Assembly (NCBI RefSeq): GCF_030463535.1
Contig: NC_132878.1
Location: 30,233,761 to 30,297,760, forward strand
Reading direction: 5' to 3'
Length of the DNA stretch: 64,000 nt
From: Salminus brasiliensis
Lineage: Eukaryota; Chordata; Actinopteri; Characiformes; Bryconidae
Below the pieces are notes generated by a model. It was not told the origin of the DNA. It did not search any database and saw only the letters and a program-made list of their open reading frames with translations. The translations under genes were made by a program, and so were the position numbers. Positions 33,240 through 46,280 of the stretch are shown in pieces. Numbering within the stretch: position 1 is the stretch's first letter; every line of letters begins with the position of its first letter.

Positions 33240-34290
33240 ACAAATTTCTTGCCTTCATTTCCAATCTATGTTGTGTACATTGCTTGGTTACATTGTAAAT
33301 GAGGGTCACCTGTTACGGTGTGGTGTGGGGTTTGGACTCAAGTGCAGTTAAAGTTTGTTTTATTATGATCAAATGAGACAACTCCTTTTGTGGTGTGTGC
33401 TTGGTGACTGTTGGACTTGAACTCCCAACCCTGGTAATGGGAGCCCAGTGTATTTGCACTGTGCCACCACAGCTGTGAGGAGTGGCAGTATAAGCACTGA
33501 TCTTAAGCAACACAAAAAGGCGGGAACACAAAAGGAAAACCAGGAGTGATGTTAACTCAAACTAAAGACAACTCAAATGGTTTTCTCTTTTAGCTGTTCA
33601 CACCTTGAACTTCTCTTTTCACTTTTCTCTATTCTGTTCACAGCTGTTCACTTTTCTCTTTTCTGTTCACAGCTTAAACTTCTCTTTTCTCTTCACAACA
33701 TAAACCCACTGTTACCGTTCACCCCTCTACAAAGGTGCGATGGGGAAGTGTGTTTGGCTAGGTGTATTTATACTGTGCCACACAGGTGGGTCTGGTCAGC
33801 GTTGATTATCGCTGGGAATTCTGGGGCTTGGAGTTCTTTGCTCCAACCTCACCAGCTTTCCTACTTTGCTGGCTGGGCCCCCTGCTGGCGGCTTGCGGTA
33901 CATGCTGCCTGCTCACATCACCCTCATTAGTCAGTCAATGTCCCAGTTGTCTTTTATCAGTTAGAGAAAGAGTTATCAGTTTATCAGTTAAAAGAGTTGT
34001 GGTTTGTCAGTCACTGTTCCATAAGCATCACTTTAACTAAAAATTTACTAATGACATGTAATTCTTCATTAGCAATTTTTTTTAAAGAAACCCTACCTGC
34101 CTTGGTTCTAATTATACAATCTTTGTCGAGGGTACACATTGTGACGGAGTGGTTGAGGCAGGCTGCATTTGCAAAAGGACTTTTTTAGGGCTAAGGCAAA
34201 ACTCATGGTCAGGACATGCAGGGGTCAAAACACAGGCTTTGTGAGTGTCTTGTCCACCTCCATAGAGTGCCCCGAGCCCGATGCCCTAGT
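33240..34290. other. Unclassified intergenic stretch
   Basis: Holds a degenerate TTCTCTTTTCTGTTCACAGC-like repeat at about 33585-33700, and an antisense tRNA-like phrase near 33405-33470 that may mark a decayed SINE or LTR. Open frames here have no recognisable domain. Confidence 0.4.
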
Positions 34291-34293
34291 AGT

Positions 34294-35290
34294 CAAGTCA
34301 AGTCAGATTTATTTGTATAGCACTTTTTACAACTATTGTCATCACAAAGCAGCTTTACATAAATAGTGAATAATACAAGACAGAGACAAAGAAGAAAGAA
34401 GAAAATAACGTATGATGGATGAAAAAACCCTGGTGAGCAAGCCAACGGCGACAGTGGCAAGGAAAAACTCCCTCAGAGCTGGAGGAAGAAACCTTGGGAG
34501 GAACCAAGACTCACAAGGGGGACCCATCCTCCTCTGGTCAGACCTATTTAAACATTAATGATAAAAATGACCAAACCAGGTATAACAGATAGTTAAAAAT
34601 TTTAGCATGGTCACTAAACAGGTAGCAGTGGTAGGAGGATGTGCCGCTGGTCTGCTTATGGGTGGTGGTGGGTGGGGGGCCTGCTGGTTGGACCGGTAGG
34701 TGGCAGCTGGTTTGACGCAGGTAGAAGGGACCTCAGCGGGCAATCTTCCAGCAGGTCGGGCTGGGTGGCCATTTACTTGGAGAAGGTAAAAGGAGAGGGC
34801 TAGTTCTGAGAGGAATTTTATGGAGAGCAGAGAATGTTGAGCAGTATCAGATTATGTCTGACGACTCTGGCAGGTCTGACTATAACAGGCTAATTAAAAG
34901 GAGAGAACCAGAAGGTAACACAGACACGGGAGCACCCTAAAAACGCCTGCATCTATCTGCTCCAAAGTCAACAAACCTGATTGATCACATGTAAGCAGCG
35001 AGACGACAGCTCCAGCATTTCAGTGTACTACAATTCCCTGTGTCCGCGAACCCCTGGACCTGCAACCTGTATCTAAGAAACATTAATTTCCAAAAGCTAA
35101 ACTAAACAGATGAGTTTTCAGCTTGGATTTAAAGATTGAGACTGTGTCTGAGTCCCGAACATTATCTGGAAGGTTATTCCAGAGTTGGGGGGGCTTTATA
35201 AGAAAAGGTTCTTCCCCCTGCTGAGGTTTTCTGAATTTTGGGAACGAGTAAGAGTCCAGTACCCTGAGATCTAAGTAGTCTAGTAGTCCT
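34294..35290 (-). mobile_element. Noncoding dispersed retroelement, long copy
   Basis: The antisense tail AGTCAAGTCAAGTCAGATTT with TTTGTATAGCACTTTTTACA at 34294-34335 marks the 3' end. The body continues through CGACAGTGGCAAGGAAAAAC and GGAGGAAGAAACCTTGGGAG to about 35290. Two more copies occur at 43790-44398 (plus) and 47698-48193 (minus). The (TTGAC)n-type tail indicates target-primed retrotransposition. No protein is encoded. I recognise it as a common fish repeat but cannot name the family. Confidence 0.7.
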
Positions 35291-35299
35291 TCCGCCAGA

Positions 35300-37555
35300 G
35301 TATGCTGATATGCAGGGCGTATTCAGTAAGTCCCGTGCCGCTAAGCATCCCCCCCATCATCCGTACAATTGTGCTAAAGATCTAGTGGAGGGTTCCACAT
35401 TGGCCAAAGCTTGTATCCCCCTCACGGAGGAAGGGATGGAGGAATACATCACGGAGGCATTAGCTCAAGGATACATCACAAGTCACCGGTGGCCTCAGGT
35501 TTCTTTTTTATTCAGAAGAAGGGAGGGGGGTTGAGGCCGTGTATCGATTATCGTGCTTTGAATGCCATCACCAAGCAGTACCCCTATCCTATGCCCTTAG
35601 TCCCATCCGCCCTCAAACAGTTGCGTCGAGCCTGGATCTTCACCAAATTAGATCTGCATAGCATGTACAAGGGAGGGGGACGAGTGGAAGACGGCGTTCA
35701 GGGGGCACCAGGGGGCACTACTGGTACCAGGTCATGCCGTACAGGTTAGCCAATGCCCCCTCCGTCTTCCAGGCCTTTATCAAGGACGTCCTCAAAGACT
35801 ACCTTTCATTTAAGACTTTAGTAGTTTGGCAGCGCCCATCACGTCATTGCTCAAGGGGGCTCCCCGGCGCATCATGTGGATGCCGGACGTGGAGGAGTCC
35901 TTCCAGGCGCTCCCGTAATACCAAGGTGGACGCATGCGCTCGCATCCACCAGTCAGTGGATGAGGGAGAGACCACACCAGCACCGATCCAACCATCGGGG
36001 GTTACTGTCGTGGCAATCCAGTGGGACCTGGACACGGAGATCACCCACGCTCTCAGACACACCACCGTGCTCCCCTCATGCCCCCCGGACAAAGTCTACA
36101 TCCCGGCAGCACTCCGGGAGAAGCTCTTTGTCTGGGCTCATGCTTCCAATCTTTGGGTCACCTAGGTGAGGCCCGTACATACCACCTGCTCGCACCCAAG
36201 TACTGGTGGGAGGGGATGAGAGCAGATATTCACTGGGTGGTAGCATCATGTAGTGAGTGTGCACAGTGTAAGACCACCAGAATGCTCCCTTTGGGGAAGC
36301 TCATGCTGCTGTCCATGCCTGAACGCATGTGGTCTCACCTGGCAATTGACTTTGTCACAGACCTGCCCAAATCAGAGGGGAACATGGTGTTGATGACTGT
36401 GATAGATCGGTTTTCTCGGGGGGTTAGGTTTATTACATTATTCCAATGGCCATTGCCATCAGCAATGCAGACAGCTCAGGCCTTGGTGGACCACGTCCTC
36501 CGGAATTTTGGGATTCCGGAGTACATAGTATCAGATCGGGGGGCTAAGTTTACGTCAAGGGTTTAGGGGGGCTTTTGTGAGCACCTGGGGGTGAGCATTA
36601 GCCTCTCCTTTGGGTACCATCCACAATCCAATGGCCAGTGCGAGCATGCTAACCAGGAGCTAGGGAAGTTCCTACGGCTATACTGCCATGAATACCCCAG
36701 CGAATGATCCCAGTATTTGGTCTGGGCCAAGATGGGCCAGAACTCACTGAGGTGTGCGACCACTGGTCTGACCCCCATCAATGTTTTCTGGGGTACCAGC
36801 CCCCGCTGTCCCCCTGGACGGCCGTGGAGACACAGGTCCTGGCAGTGGATTCATGGATGTGTCTCAGTGAAGCGGTCTGGACCACAGCCCACCAACATAT
36901 CCAGACCTTCCTGCAGCTCTATAAGATCCAAGAGGACTGTAAGACAGGGGAGACCCCATCCTACGAGCCAGGGGACCAAGTCTGGTTGGCGACTAAGGAC
37001 CTCCGGACAGGGATCCCCTCACACAAACTCTCAGCTAAGTACACAGGCCACCTCGTCGGACCAGCAGGGTTCCCCCATTGTCGATTCCACCTCCCTGGGG
37101 GCGGTCCCGAGCTATAGCCGGCAGGCTCACCTAAGGACTTGTTTCATGTTTCAGTGTGTATGTGTCGGTTCTTAGATTCGGTTCAAGTTAATTTACATCA
37201 TGTGTGTTTGATTCAGTTCCTTTGTGTTCATTGTTTTGATTGCTTGGTGTCATCTGATTGTTTCATGCATTTCACTTGAGGCGGGGGGTACTTAAGGGGC
37301 TTCCTCCCTAGACTCCATGCCGAGAATTAGATGTGTAAAGACTAGGAACCTTGAGGTTTTCCGAGAGGTTCCCTTCCATTATCCTAGCAGCATTAGGTCA
37401 GCTTCAGCTCGACCTGATGTTCTCTGAGGTTTGAGCGTCTAACGAGAGTCGCTCGTTGTTCCAGGGAGAGTATCCTATGGCTCTCTATCCAGTTATACTG
37501 CTCATGAGTGTTCATCCCCCTGTGTCTGGCCTATCCCGCCATGACACTGTATTAA
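35300..37555 (+). mobile_element. Ty3/Gypsy retrotransposon pol remnant and 3' LTR
   Basis: Plus-strand order: an RT start ([10 protein letters not shown], then [43 protein letters not shown]), a break near 35820 that removes the catalytic YxDD box and RNase H, an integrase zinc-binding region ([16 protein letters not shown]), the integrase core (HLAIDFVTDLPKSEG, TVIDRFSRGVRF, IVSDRGAKFTSR) and, after a stop near 36565, [20 protein letters not shown] and CFLGYQPPLSPW. The 3' LTR runs from about 37130 to CGCCATGACA near 37546, echoing the TGTCATG termini of the element at 16-18 kb. It is inactive. Confidence 0.85.
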
Positions 37556-37559
37556 TAAA

Positions 37560-38400
37560 GTCTGAATTTGAAATATACTTAGAATTTGTTTTAATAAGTT
37601 AATGATAAGTCTAAATTTATATTGACAATTAATAAAATGTTCTGATGACAGGTGAAGGCTAAAACCAAGAGATTACATAGAGAGTTTGTTCAACCCACCC
37701 CATCACTGTGTACAACCCCATCATATCAGTTAAAATGAAGCCACTAACGTTGAATTCATATTTCAAGATTAGAGACAAAAAATATTTTGAATTGACACTT
37801 TCCAAAAAAAATTTTACTAGTAGGTAAACATTTTAACATGTACTTCATGTATTACGACTCAAATTGTGTACATATTATCTATTGTCTTTTTTTTGTATAT
37901 ACATTTATATACATATATTTAATTTAATATTTGATCTTTTTTGTAAACTTTCATGGACACATTATATTTCTTAAATATTAAATATAGAGGAGCAGAGCAG
38001 AACAAGCTTACTTATCTTATTCATACAAACATATCCAAACCTCACTTATGAACAAATAATAACATGCAAAATTTCAGATGGATACATTTCAAAGGGCAAT
38101 TTTCTGAGTTATCTATAGACAACCAGCAGTCAGCAATATGGTTGTACAATGATTTAACGTATTACTATATGATAATGTGTTGGACAATTGTGTCCATACT
38201 TTCTCCAAAACAGCATGACAAAGTACTGGTTTATGGGCTTTCAATTACAAATCTCACCATGCTCAAAACACTTAACATCTTGCCAATTAATGCAATAAAA
38301 TGTCCAATCTGAGACAGGATGCCTTAAGTTAGAATAATAATTAAGTTACTTTTAATAGTGCGTACCATCTTTTTTAATGTAAACAAATTGTGGCTTTATG
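37560..38400. other. 3' flank of the 38.4-kb TAAR pseudogene
   Basis: A+T-rich DNA with no gene seen. Confidence 0.45.
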
Positions 38401-38403
38401 ACC

Positions 38404-39435
38404 TTATTTTTTTTTATGTGAAAACAGATTAGTTCTGGAAGAGCCTGGCTGGAATATTTTACCTGATAAAACCATTCTTAATGCTTTTCTAAACCACTTG
38501 TAGAAGAAAGCATATACAATAGGGTTACAGGTTGAATTAAAAAATCCAATCCAAATAAGCATGTCAATCAAAACTGGAGGAACTGAGTAACCAATAAATG
38601 GATCAATAACATTGCAGATAAAAAATGGTGTCCACAATGACAGGAACACCCCCATAATCACTGCCAGAGTTTTGGTGGCTTTTCTCTCTTCTTTGCTTAG
38701 CACTGATTGCATACTGTTTTTACATTTTGAGTCCTGAATAGACTTTGCCTGCTTTTGTGCAACATGAAATATCTTTAGATATATACTGAGCATCACAACA
38801 CCTGGGAAATAAAAGGAAAGCAAAGGAAGCAGTGCTTGCAGCTGCACTTTGGAAAAACACACAACCTCCTTCACATGCAATATTATAATAATAAAACTTT
38901 TCAATTCCAAGAATATTCAGCTCCAGAAATATTATTCCAAACCCGACTGCAGTTGAGACACTCCAGCAGATGAAAATCATAATTATTGTGACAAGAGGGG
39001 TAATTTTACTATGATAGAGTAAGGGGTGACACACAGCATAATATCTGTCAATGGATATGAAAGACAAATTTAAAATAGAAGCAGTGCACAACATGATACC
39101 AACACTGCTGTGTATTTTACAAAATAAAGTACCCAGGTACCAGCAAGTCTCTACAGAGCGTAGCATCCCAGGAGGCATTACAATGCCACCCAGCAGCAAA
39201 TCAGTCACAGCCAGAGAAAGAACAAGGTAATTAGTTGGCATGTGCAGCTGCTTAAAATGAACAATGGTTATGATGACAAAAAGGTTTCCAAATACTTCAA
39301 AATCACCACTGAACCAAAAAACATGTACAGTGGCACCCTCAAAATCAGAGGATAGGCAAGCTTTGGACAGGATCCATTTAAAAAGTCATAGCAAAGAGGA
39401 GTAATGTCCTTTATCTGAGCATGGCTTGAGTTCAT
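38404..39435 (-). pseudogene. TAAR pseudogene, two frameshifts
   Basis: Full-length receptor sequence from ATG (39435) to stop, with two frame breaks. One lies in TM1 near 39290 (AATACTTCAAAATC against AATACTGTTAAAATC in sister genes). The other is a 2-bp loss in TM5 near 38820 (GGAAAGCAAAGGAAGC against GGAAAGGACAGAGGAAGC). Between and beyond them D2.50, C3.25, the DRY motif, W4.50, W6.48 and NPIVY are intact. The normal stop after LFSH is mutated, adding three lysines. Position 3.32 is Gly and 7.43 is Phe. Its promoter block has lost the TATA box. It is a relatively recent loss. Confidence 0.92.
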
Positions 39436-39689
39436 TCTGAACTGCTAAGTGGACTCTTTTTTTGGAAATAGAATCTTTAAAAAACGATTTACAATTTTCA
39501 TAACACAACTAGTACTTATCCTAAGTAGCTGCAGTTATTTCCATTACAAATTCATTTGCATAACTTCACAATTAATAATGAGCTTAAATGGTAAGAAAAG
39601 CATTGACAACACATTATGTGTCTGGTGTTATCTTATGTTTTCTTATGTCATGTTTGATTCATAATGACATACAGGAGAATAGAGAATGA

Positions 39690-39785
39690 GCCCTCCAGCA
39701 CTTTTGTCACTACATGTGATAAAACACGTCACATGTTCCCTTGCAGTCATACGTTAATAGTTATCCCATGATAATACATTGACTG
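39690..39785 (-). promoter_or_regulatory. Decayed TAAR promoter block
   Basis: Minus-strand sense keeps ATTATCATGGGATAAC (counterpart of the palindrome) and GTGCTGGAGGG, but the position expected to hold TATAAATC reads TCATTCTCTATTC. The TATA box is lost, in keeping with the downstream pseudogene. Confidence 0.5.
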
Positions 39786-39789
39786 GAAA

Positions 39790-40270
39790 AACATTATTCT
39801 TATGAAATAAAAATAGATTATGGTTTAAGGTTGTAAGAAGTAACAATTTATTCTATTTGCAATTAGTTAAGAGTGACTTGGTGCAAAACCTTTGACTTGC
39901 AGTAGATCTGCATCTTTCTACAAGTCAACCTTCATCCTGCAAGGAAATATTAGTTAATTTAGATACATTTTCCTTATACCCATAGCTCACCTACTAATTT
40001 GGATATGCCAGCTGTTTAACTTGATCAGTCAGCTGCTGGCTATGTTATCTAATTACAGAGGAGAGAAGGAGAGAAAGTAAATAAGAACTGTGGTTTGTCA
40101 GAACATCTGATGTTGAAATCCAAAATCCAAAAGTGAGTGCTCCAATTAAGAGTACCACTTCAGATAGTCTCATTTAACGTTGCCCACTCTTGGACAAATT
40201 TTTACATTCTCGTTTCCAAGAAAAAAGTACCACAGACTTTTATAAGTAACTTACTTTGCTCATACACCAG
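39790..40270. other. Intergenic DNA, no gene seen
   Basis: Upstream flank of the TAAR pseudogene up to the start of the L2-like LINE. No coding signal. Confidence 0.4.
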
Positions 40271-43200
40271 TGGCGCCGAGAATGCAGGCCCGGTGACGAG
40301 CTCCTCCGTGTGGTGTTTGTTTTTGTTTGTTAATGTTGTCTATTGTACGTCAAACTCAGTTAGTTGGAGCAGGGAACAACTACTGAGCTTCAGGAACAAC
40401 ATTTCCCCTGAAAACATCCCAGAATTTGTTCAAGAACCTTCAGTTTGTGCGGAGATCCTCACCACAGCCGCGCTGGCTGCGCTCGGCCTCGCCAGGAGAC
40501 TGTGGAGAAGCACGCGCTCGTGCGTCTGAGGCAGCGCGGGGCTCGTACACCCCTACCGTCATTATTCCTCTCCAACCTCCGATCTCTCAGCAACAAAACT
40601 GAGGAACTACTTCTGATCAACCAAACCAACAATGACTTCTCCGCTGCTTCTGCGCTCTGCTTCACGGAGACCTGGCTGTCCGAGCTGACCCCGGACAGCG
40701 CGCTGCACCTCCCGGGCTTCCAGCTGCACAGAGCGGACAGAGACGCGGAGAGCAGCGGCAAGAGCAGAGGAGGAGGAATCTGCTTCTACATCAAGGAGCG
40801 CTGGTGTAGAGACACTACGGTACTGTTAAAATCCTGCTCCCCTCATCTGGAATCTCTGTTCATAACCTGTAGGCCGTTCTACTCGCCCAGAGAGTTCAGC
40901 TCGTTCATCCTAGCCGGCACCTACATTGCGCCAAGCGCGTGCACGAGCGACGCGCTGAAACAGCTGGCGGAACAGATCACGAAGGTGGAGCGGGAGTTCC
41001 CGGACTCACTCCTCATCATTCTGGGGGATTTTAACAGTGCAAACCTCACGAAGGAGATGTCCAGATACAGACAACACATCATGTGTCCAACACGAGGAGG
41101 CAACACACTGGACAAGTGCTACACCTGTATCAAGAATGCCTATCGCGCGGTCACGCGCGCAGCTGTCGGGCTCTCCGATCACAGCCTCGTTCACCTCATT
41201 CCAACATACCGGCAGAAACTCAAAACCAACAAGCCGGTCATCACAACTTTGAAGAGGTGGACCAGTGGACACATTGAGAAGCTGCAGGGCTGCTTTGAAT
41301 CCACAGACTGGGCTGTGTTTGAGGAGGCGACAGACGGACTGGACGAATACACAGACACTGTGACGTCATACATCAGTTTCTGTGAAGACAGCTGTATCTC
41401 AACTAAATCACAGGTGAGATACAGTAACAACAAACCCTGGTTTACTGCTGAACTCAAACAGCTTCGGAGGGAAAAGGAGGAAGCGTTCAGGAGTGGAGAT
41501 AGAACTGTCTTTAAGAAGGCCAAATACAGACTGGAGAAAGGGATTAGAGCTGCGAAGAGCAAGTACTCAGAGCAGCTGAACAGACACATCACTGCTAACG
41601 ACCCATCTTCAGCCTGGAAAGGCCTTCAGCTTCTCACTGGTCACAAGGTGAGAAAGACCCCCCTCCTCCTGAACGACCGACACCTCACGAACGACCTGAA
41701 TGAGTTCTACTGCAGATTTGAACTCACAAAAGACAATCAGACTGTCTACCCCCCATCACCCCCCTCCTCCTCCACTCCCACCCCCACACTGGCCCTCTCA
41801 CCTCTGCCTCCTGCTCATCTCTGCATCAACCTGCAGGATGTTCACAGGCTCTTCAGCAGACAGAAGGTGAGGAAAGCCCCCGGGCCCGACTCAGTCTCTC
41901 CATCCACCCTAAAACACTGCTGTGACCAACTAGCTCCAGTGTTTACAGACATTTTTAACAGATCACTGGAACTCTGCTCTGTTCCAGCCTGCTTCAAAAC
42001 CTCCACCATCATTCCAGTTCCCAAGAAATCCACCATCACCGGACTGAATGATTACAGGCCTGTCGCCCTGACCTCTGTAGTCATGAAGGTCTTTGAACGC
42101 CTGATCCTAGCCCACCTGAAGTCCATCACAGGTCCCTGCTGGACCCCTTGCAGTTTGCGTACCGAGCAAACAGGTCTGTCGATGATGTGGTCAACCTGAC
42201 CCTGCACTTTATCCTGCAACATCTCGACAGCCATGGAAACTATGCTAGGGTTTTGTTTGTGGACTTTAGCACGGCCTTTAACACTGTTGTGCCGCAGCTT
42301 CTTCAGACCAAACTCTCCCAGCTGTCAGTGCCAGACTCCATGTGTCGGTGGATCGTGGATTTTCTGACAGACAGGAGACAGCAGGTGCGGCTGGGGAAAC
42401 ACACTTCAGACCTCCGGACACTCAGTACTGGAGTCCCTCAGGGTTGTGTTCTTTCACCCCTTCTCTTCAGCCTCTACACTAATGACTGTGTCTCCAAAGA
42501 TCCAGCTGTAAAGATCCTGAAATTTGCAGATGACTCCACTCTGGTGGGCCTCATAGCTAACGGTGATGAGTCTGCTTACAGAAAGGAAATTGAGCAGCTG
42601 GTGTCCTGGTGCAGCAACAACCACCTGCTGCTAAACACAGAAAAGACTGTAGAGATGGTGGTGGACTTCTGACGCAATCCACCCACCCTTCCCCCCCTCC
42701 ACATCAACAACACTGCAGTATCAATGGTGGAGTCACTCAAGTTCCTGGGCACCACCATTTCCAGAGACTTGAAATGGGAGAAAAACACCATCTCCATCAT
42801 CAAAAAAGCTCAACAAAGAATGTTCTTTTTGAGACAACTCAAGAAATTCAACCTGCCACAGACTCTGATGATCCAGTTCTACACAGCGATCATCGAGTCA
42901 ATTATCACAGCCTCCATAACTATCTGGTTTGGTTCCTCCACCTCACAAGAAAGAACCAAACTCCAGCTCATCATCCGGACAGCAGAGAGGATCATCGGAT
43001 GTAACCTGCCATCACTTCAGCAGATCTACACCAGCAGGATGAGGAAGCGGGCTGGCAAGATTACATCTGACCCCTCACATCCTGGACACCTCCTCTTCCA
43101 GACACTCCCCTCGGGTAGAAGACTGCGGTCCATCAAAACCAGCACAACACGTCATGCTAACAGCTTCTTCCCCAGAGCTGTAGCGCTCCTCAATCACAGT

Positions 43201-43545
43201 GGACACCTCCCACTTTAAACCTCAAAACTTACAACTGAACTGTACCAAACCGGACTGAACAGCTATTTTGCACTCTGCCTATTTTGCACTATGACTATTT
43301 GCACACCTGTACAGATGTTCTTTTCTGTAAATATATTTTCAGCTCTTTATTACCTTAGTACTTTTTACTTTTTTAATTTATCCCCTACCCTATTTATTGT
43401 TTAGTGTCATTTTCCTTTAGTTTAAGACTGTGTTCTGTGTTTTTTTGTTACTTGTCATACGTGTTGCTCTCACCAAGACAAATTCCTTGTATGTGTAACA
43501 TACTTGGTGAAATAAAGAGATTCTGATTCTGATTCTGATTCTGAG
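40271..43545 (+). mobile_element. Near-complete L2-like LINE
   Basis: The element starts near TGGCGCCGAGAATGC and ends in (GATTCT)n at 43520-43543. A leader frame overlaps the main frame at 40445-40529. The 584-codon frame (to 42199) holds the AP endonuclease (CFTETWL, ILGDFNSANL, GLSDHSLVHL) and RT start (RKAPGPDSVSPSTLKHC, LNDYRPVALTSVVMKVFERL). A 1-base loss near 42133 shifts to the next frame with QFAYRANRSVDD, VLFVDFSTAFNTVVP, GVPQGCVLSPLL and KFADDSTLVGLIANGDES. A CGA to TGA change at 42670 stops it, and the rest reads through to FPRAVALLNHSGHLPL. It encodes endonuclease plus RT for target-primed retrotransposition. With few lesions it is young but probably inactive. Confidence 0.9.
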
Positions 43546-43789
43546 AAGGGCTAGCATAGTAAGGAGATCCCACAAAATTTTTTCAAGCATGTTCTAGATC
43601 TGAGACAAAAAGTTCTGTTTGTCTCACGCAGAATCAGGTCTAAGGTATGACCCTGCATTAGTCTAGCAATGTTCTTGCACACTGTAGTAATTGGTCTTCA
43701 TAATGATAGCATCAAAACATTATATGTGGCAAAGAGGCAGAAAGACATAAAAAGGAAGCTTTCTGTATAACAACCTGCTGTTTTCCATG

Positions 43790-44398
43790 CAGTCATGTCT
43801 TTTCCGAGTAAATGGGCACATACTCATCCAGCCCGAACTGCTGGAACACCTCTACCAATGTCAGACCAGCTGCCACCTACCAGTCTGACCAGCAGGACCG
43901 CCCCACCACCACCCATGCCAGACCAGCAGCACACCCTCCTACCACTGCTACCTACTTATTGACCATGTTAAAACCTAAATGGATCTGCCACTATTAATAA
44001 TATCACTATTAACCATCATTACTCTTACCATCACTGCCACGACTATATTAAGTTATACTACACCATGCTTATTATATTATGATTATCATTATGTTGCAAC
44101 TGAGTAGTAGAACAGTTTATGTGGTTTGGTGACTTTTTGTCAATAATTTAGAAATAGTTCTGACCAGAGGAGTCCCCCTTGTGAATCTTTGTTCCTCCCA
44201 AGGTTCCTTCTTCCAGCTCTGAGGGAGTTTTTCCTTGCCACTGTCGCTGTTGACTTGCTCACTGGGGGTCTTAGATTTTTTATGTCTTTTTTATGTTATT
44301 TTATATTTTCTGTCTTTTACTAATTACTAATTACTGAAAGCTGCACGGTGACAACAGTTGTAAAAAGCGATATACAAATAAATTTGATTTGATTTGTG
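43790..44398 (+). mobile_element. Noncoding dispersed retroelement, plus-strand copy
   Basis: Contains CGAACTGCTGG, TGTCAGACCAGCTGCCACC, GAGTTTTTCCTTGCCACTG and the 3' end GTTGTAAAAAGCGATATACA with AATAAATTTGATTTGATTTG. It is the reverse-oriented relative of the copies at 34.3 and 47.7 kb. Confidence 0.75.
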
Positions 44399-44469
44399 CT
44401 GTGATCCTTTTAAATCACTGTTTCTAATGAATCTTGTAAATCTTTTATAAAAGAATATTGTGTTCAATA

Positions 44470-45745
44470 ATACACTGCTCAAATAAGGCTCACTAGTGTG
44501 TGTGTCCTCCACATGCCTGCATGACCTCCCTACAATGCCTGGGTATGCTCCTAATGAGGCAGCGGATGTTCTCTTAAGGGATCTCTTTCCAGACCTAGAT
44601 TAAAACATTAGTTAACTCCTGGACAGCCTGCGGTGCAATGTGGAGTTGGTGGATGGAACAAGACATGATGTCCCAGATGTGCTTGATTGGATTCAGGTCT
44701 GGGGAACGGGCAGGCCAGACCACAACATCAATGCTTTCATCGTGCAGGAACTGCTGATACAATTCAGTCACATGAGGCCTAGCATTGTCATGCATCAGAA
44801 GGAACCCAACCCCACTGCACCAGCATATGGTCTCACAATAGGTCTGAGGATCTCATCCTGGTACCTAATGCCAGTCAAGGGACCTCTGGCTAGCACATGA
44901 AGAGCTGTGTGGCCCTTAAAAGAAATGCACCCCCACACCATTACTGACCCACTGCCTAACCGGTCATACTGGAAGATGTTGCAGGCAGCAAAACATTCTC
45001 CACGGCATCTCCAGACTCTGTCATGTCCGTCACATGTGTTCAGTGTGGGTCTGCTTTCATCAGTGAAGAGCACAGGGTGCCAATGGTGAATCTGCCAATC
45101 TTAGTGTTCTCTGGCAAATGCCAATCGCCCTGCATGGGCTGTAAGCACAAGCCTCACTTGTGGATGTCAGGCCCCTTATACCACCCTTATGGAGTCTGTT
45201 TCTGACAATTTGAGCAGAAACATGGATATTAGTGGCCTACTGGAGGTCATTTTGCAGGGCTCTGGCACTGCTCCTCCCGTGGTCCTGCTGCTGGGTTTTT
45301 GCCCTCATACAGCCCCCTCCACATCTCCTGGTGTACTGGCCTGTCTCCTGGTATTCGTTATATGCTCTGGACACTGTGTTGACTGATACAGCAAACCTTC
45401 TTGCCACACCTCGCATTGATGTGCCATCCTGGATGAGCTGCACTACCTGAGCAACTTCTGTAGGTTATAGACACTGCCTCATTCTACCTCTAGGGGTGAG
45501 AGCACTGACAAAATGCAGTGAAAAAGTGACCAAAACATCAGCCAGAAAGGATGAGAACAGAGAAATGGTCTGTGGTCACCACCTGCAGAATCACTCCTTT
45601 ATAGGGCTGTCTTGCTAATTGCACAACAGCAGTTGAAACTAATTCACAATCAGTGTTGCAACTAGACAGGTTGATTTTACAGAAATGTAATTGACTTGGC
45701 GTTACATTGTGTTGTTCCCTTTATGTTTTTAAATGCCATTTTGCA
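44470..45745 (-). mobile_element. Tc1-like transposon with mutated DDE triad
   Basis: Minus-strand frames encode a Tc1-type transposase: an N-terminal helix-turn-helix part ([34 protein letters not shown]), the catalytic part LFTDESR (first Asp) and GSVMVWGCISF, the second Asp in HDNARPHV, and SPDLNPIKHIWD, where the third catalytic residue is Lys instead of Glu. Frame breaks separate the pieces. The left end TACACTGCTCAAATAA (44471) is a typical terminus of this family; the distal right terminus near GTGTTGTTCCCTTTATG (45710) is decayed. It is inactive. Confidence 0.9.
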
Positions 45746-46280
45746 CTGATCTAGATGGGGGAAATCAATGGAAACCTTACAGATGCAAAATGGTCAAACC
45801 TGATCAGAAGTCAAGTACTATGATTTTGTTTTATTTAAATGCACTGTTTTTGATACTTTTTGTGTTAATGTTTGGACAACATTTATGTTTGTCGGGGAGT
45901 GTGTGGTAGGTATAAAAAGTCCATCATTTGTGATGGGTTAAAAGTTATTTGTGATGAGTTAGTTCTTCAGTATAAGTCAGTTTCCTCAGAAAAAAAAGTT
46001 AGTTAATACAGAATAGACAATGAGCCAGAGCATTTTTAGTAATTGGTTATGGTTAGAAAACCAGTGGTAATTCACAAACTAAAATTGTTGTTAATGCTGG
46101 CTAGTTATACATGCAGTTTAAGTATTCTACGAGGTTTCTGTAGTGGAAGACATGCACAGATGTGAGAATGTGTTGATGTACTAAAATTCTCCTATTTGCC
46201 TATTTTGTATGAAAACACAATTCACAATATAGCAGTGAGTTTTCTTATTTGTTATCATCGCTTTGCAGGGGTACAGCATG
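45746..46280. other. Intergenic DNA, no gene seen
   Basis: A+T-rich flank between two Tc1-derived pieces with no coding signal. Confidence 0.4.

Noticed and set aside
33405-33470. Antisense tRNA-like phrase
   Set aside because: Only a weak B-box match; no full cloverleaf could be drawn.
33577-34040. Two plus-strand frames of about 100 codons
   Set aside because: Partly coded by a degenerate TTCTCTTTTC repeat; no domain or conserved neighbour.
39690-39720. TATA box expected upstream of the 38.4-kb pseudogene
   Set aside because: The expected position reads TCATTCTCTATTC, so no TATA element was annotated there.
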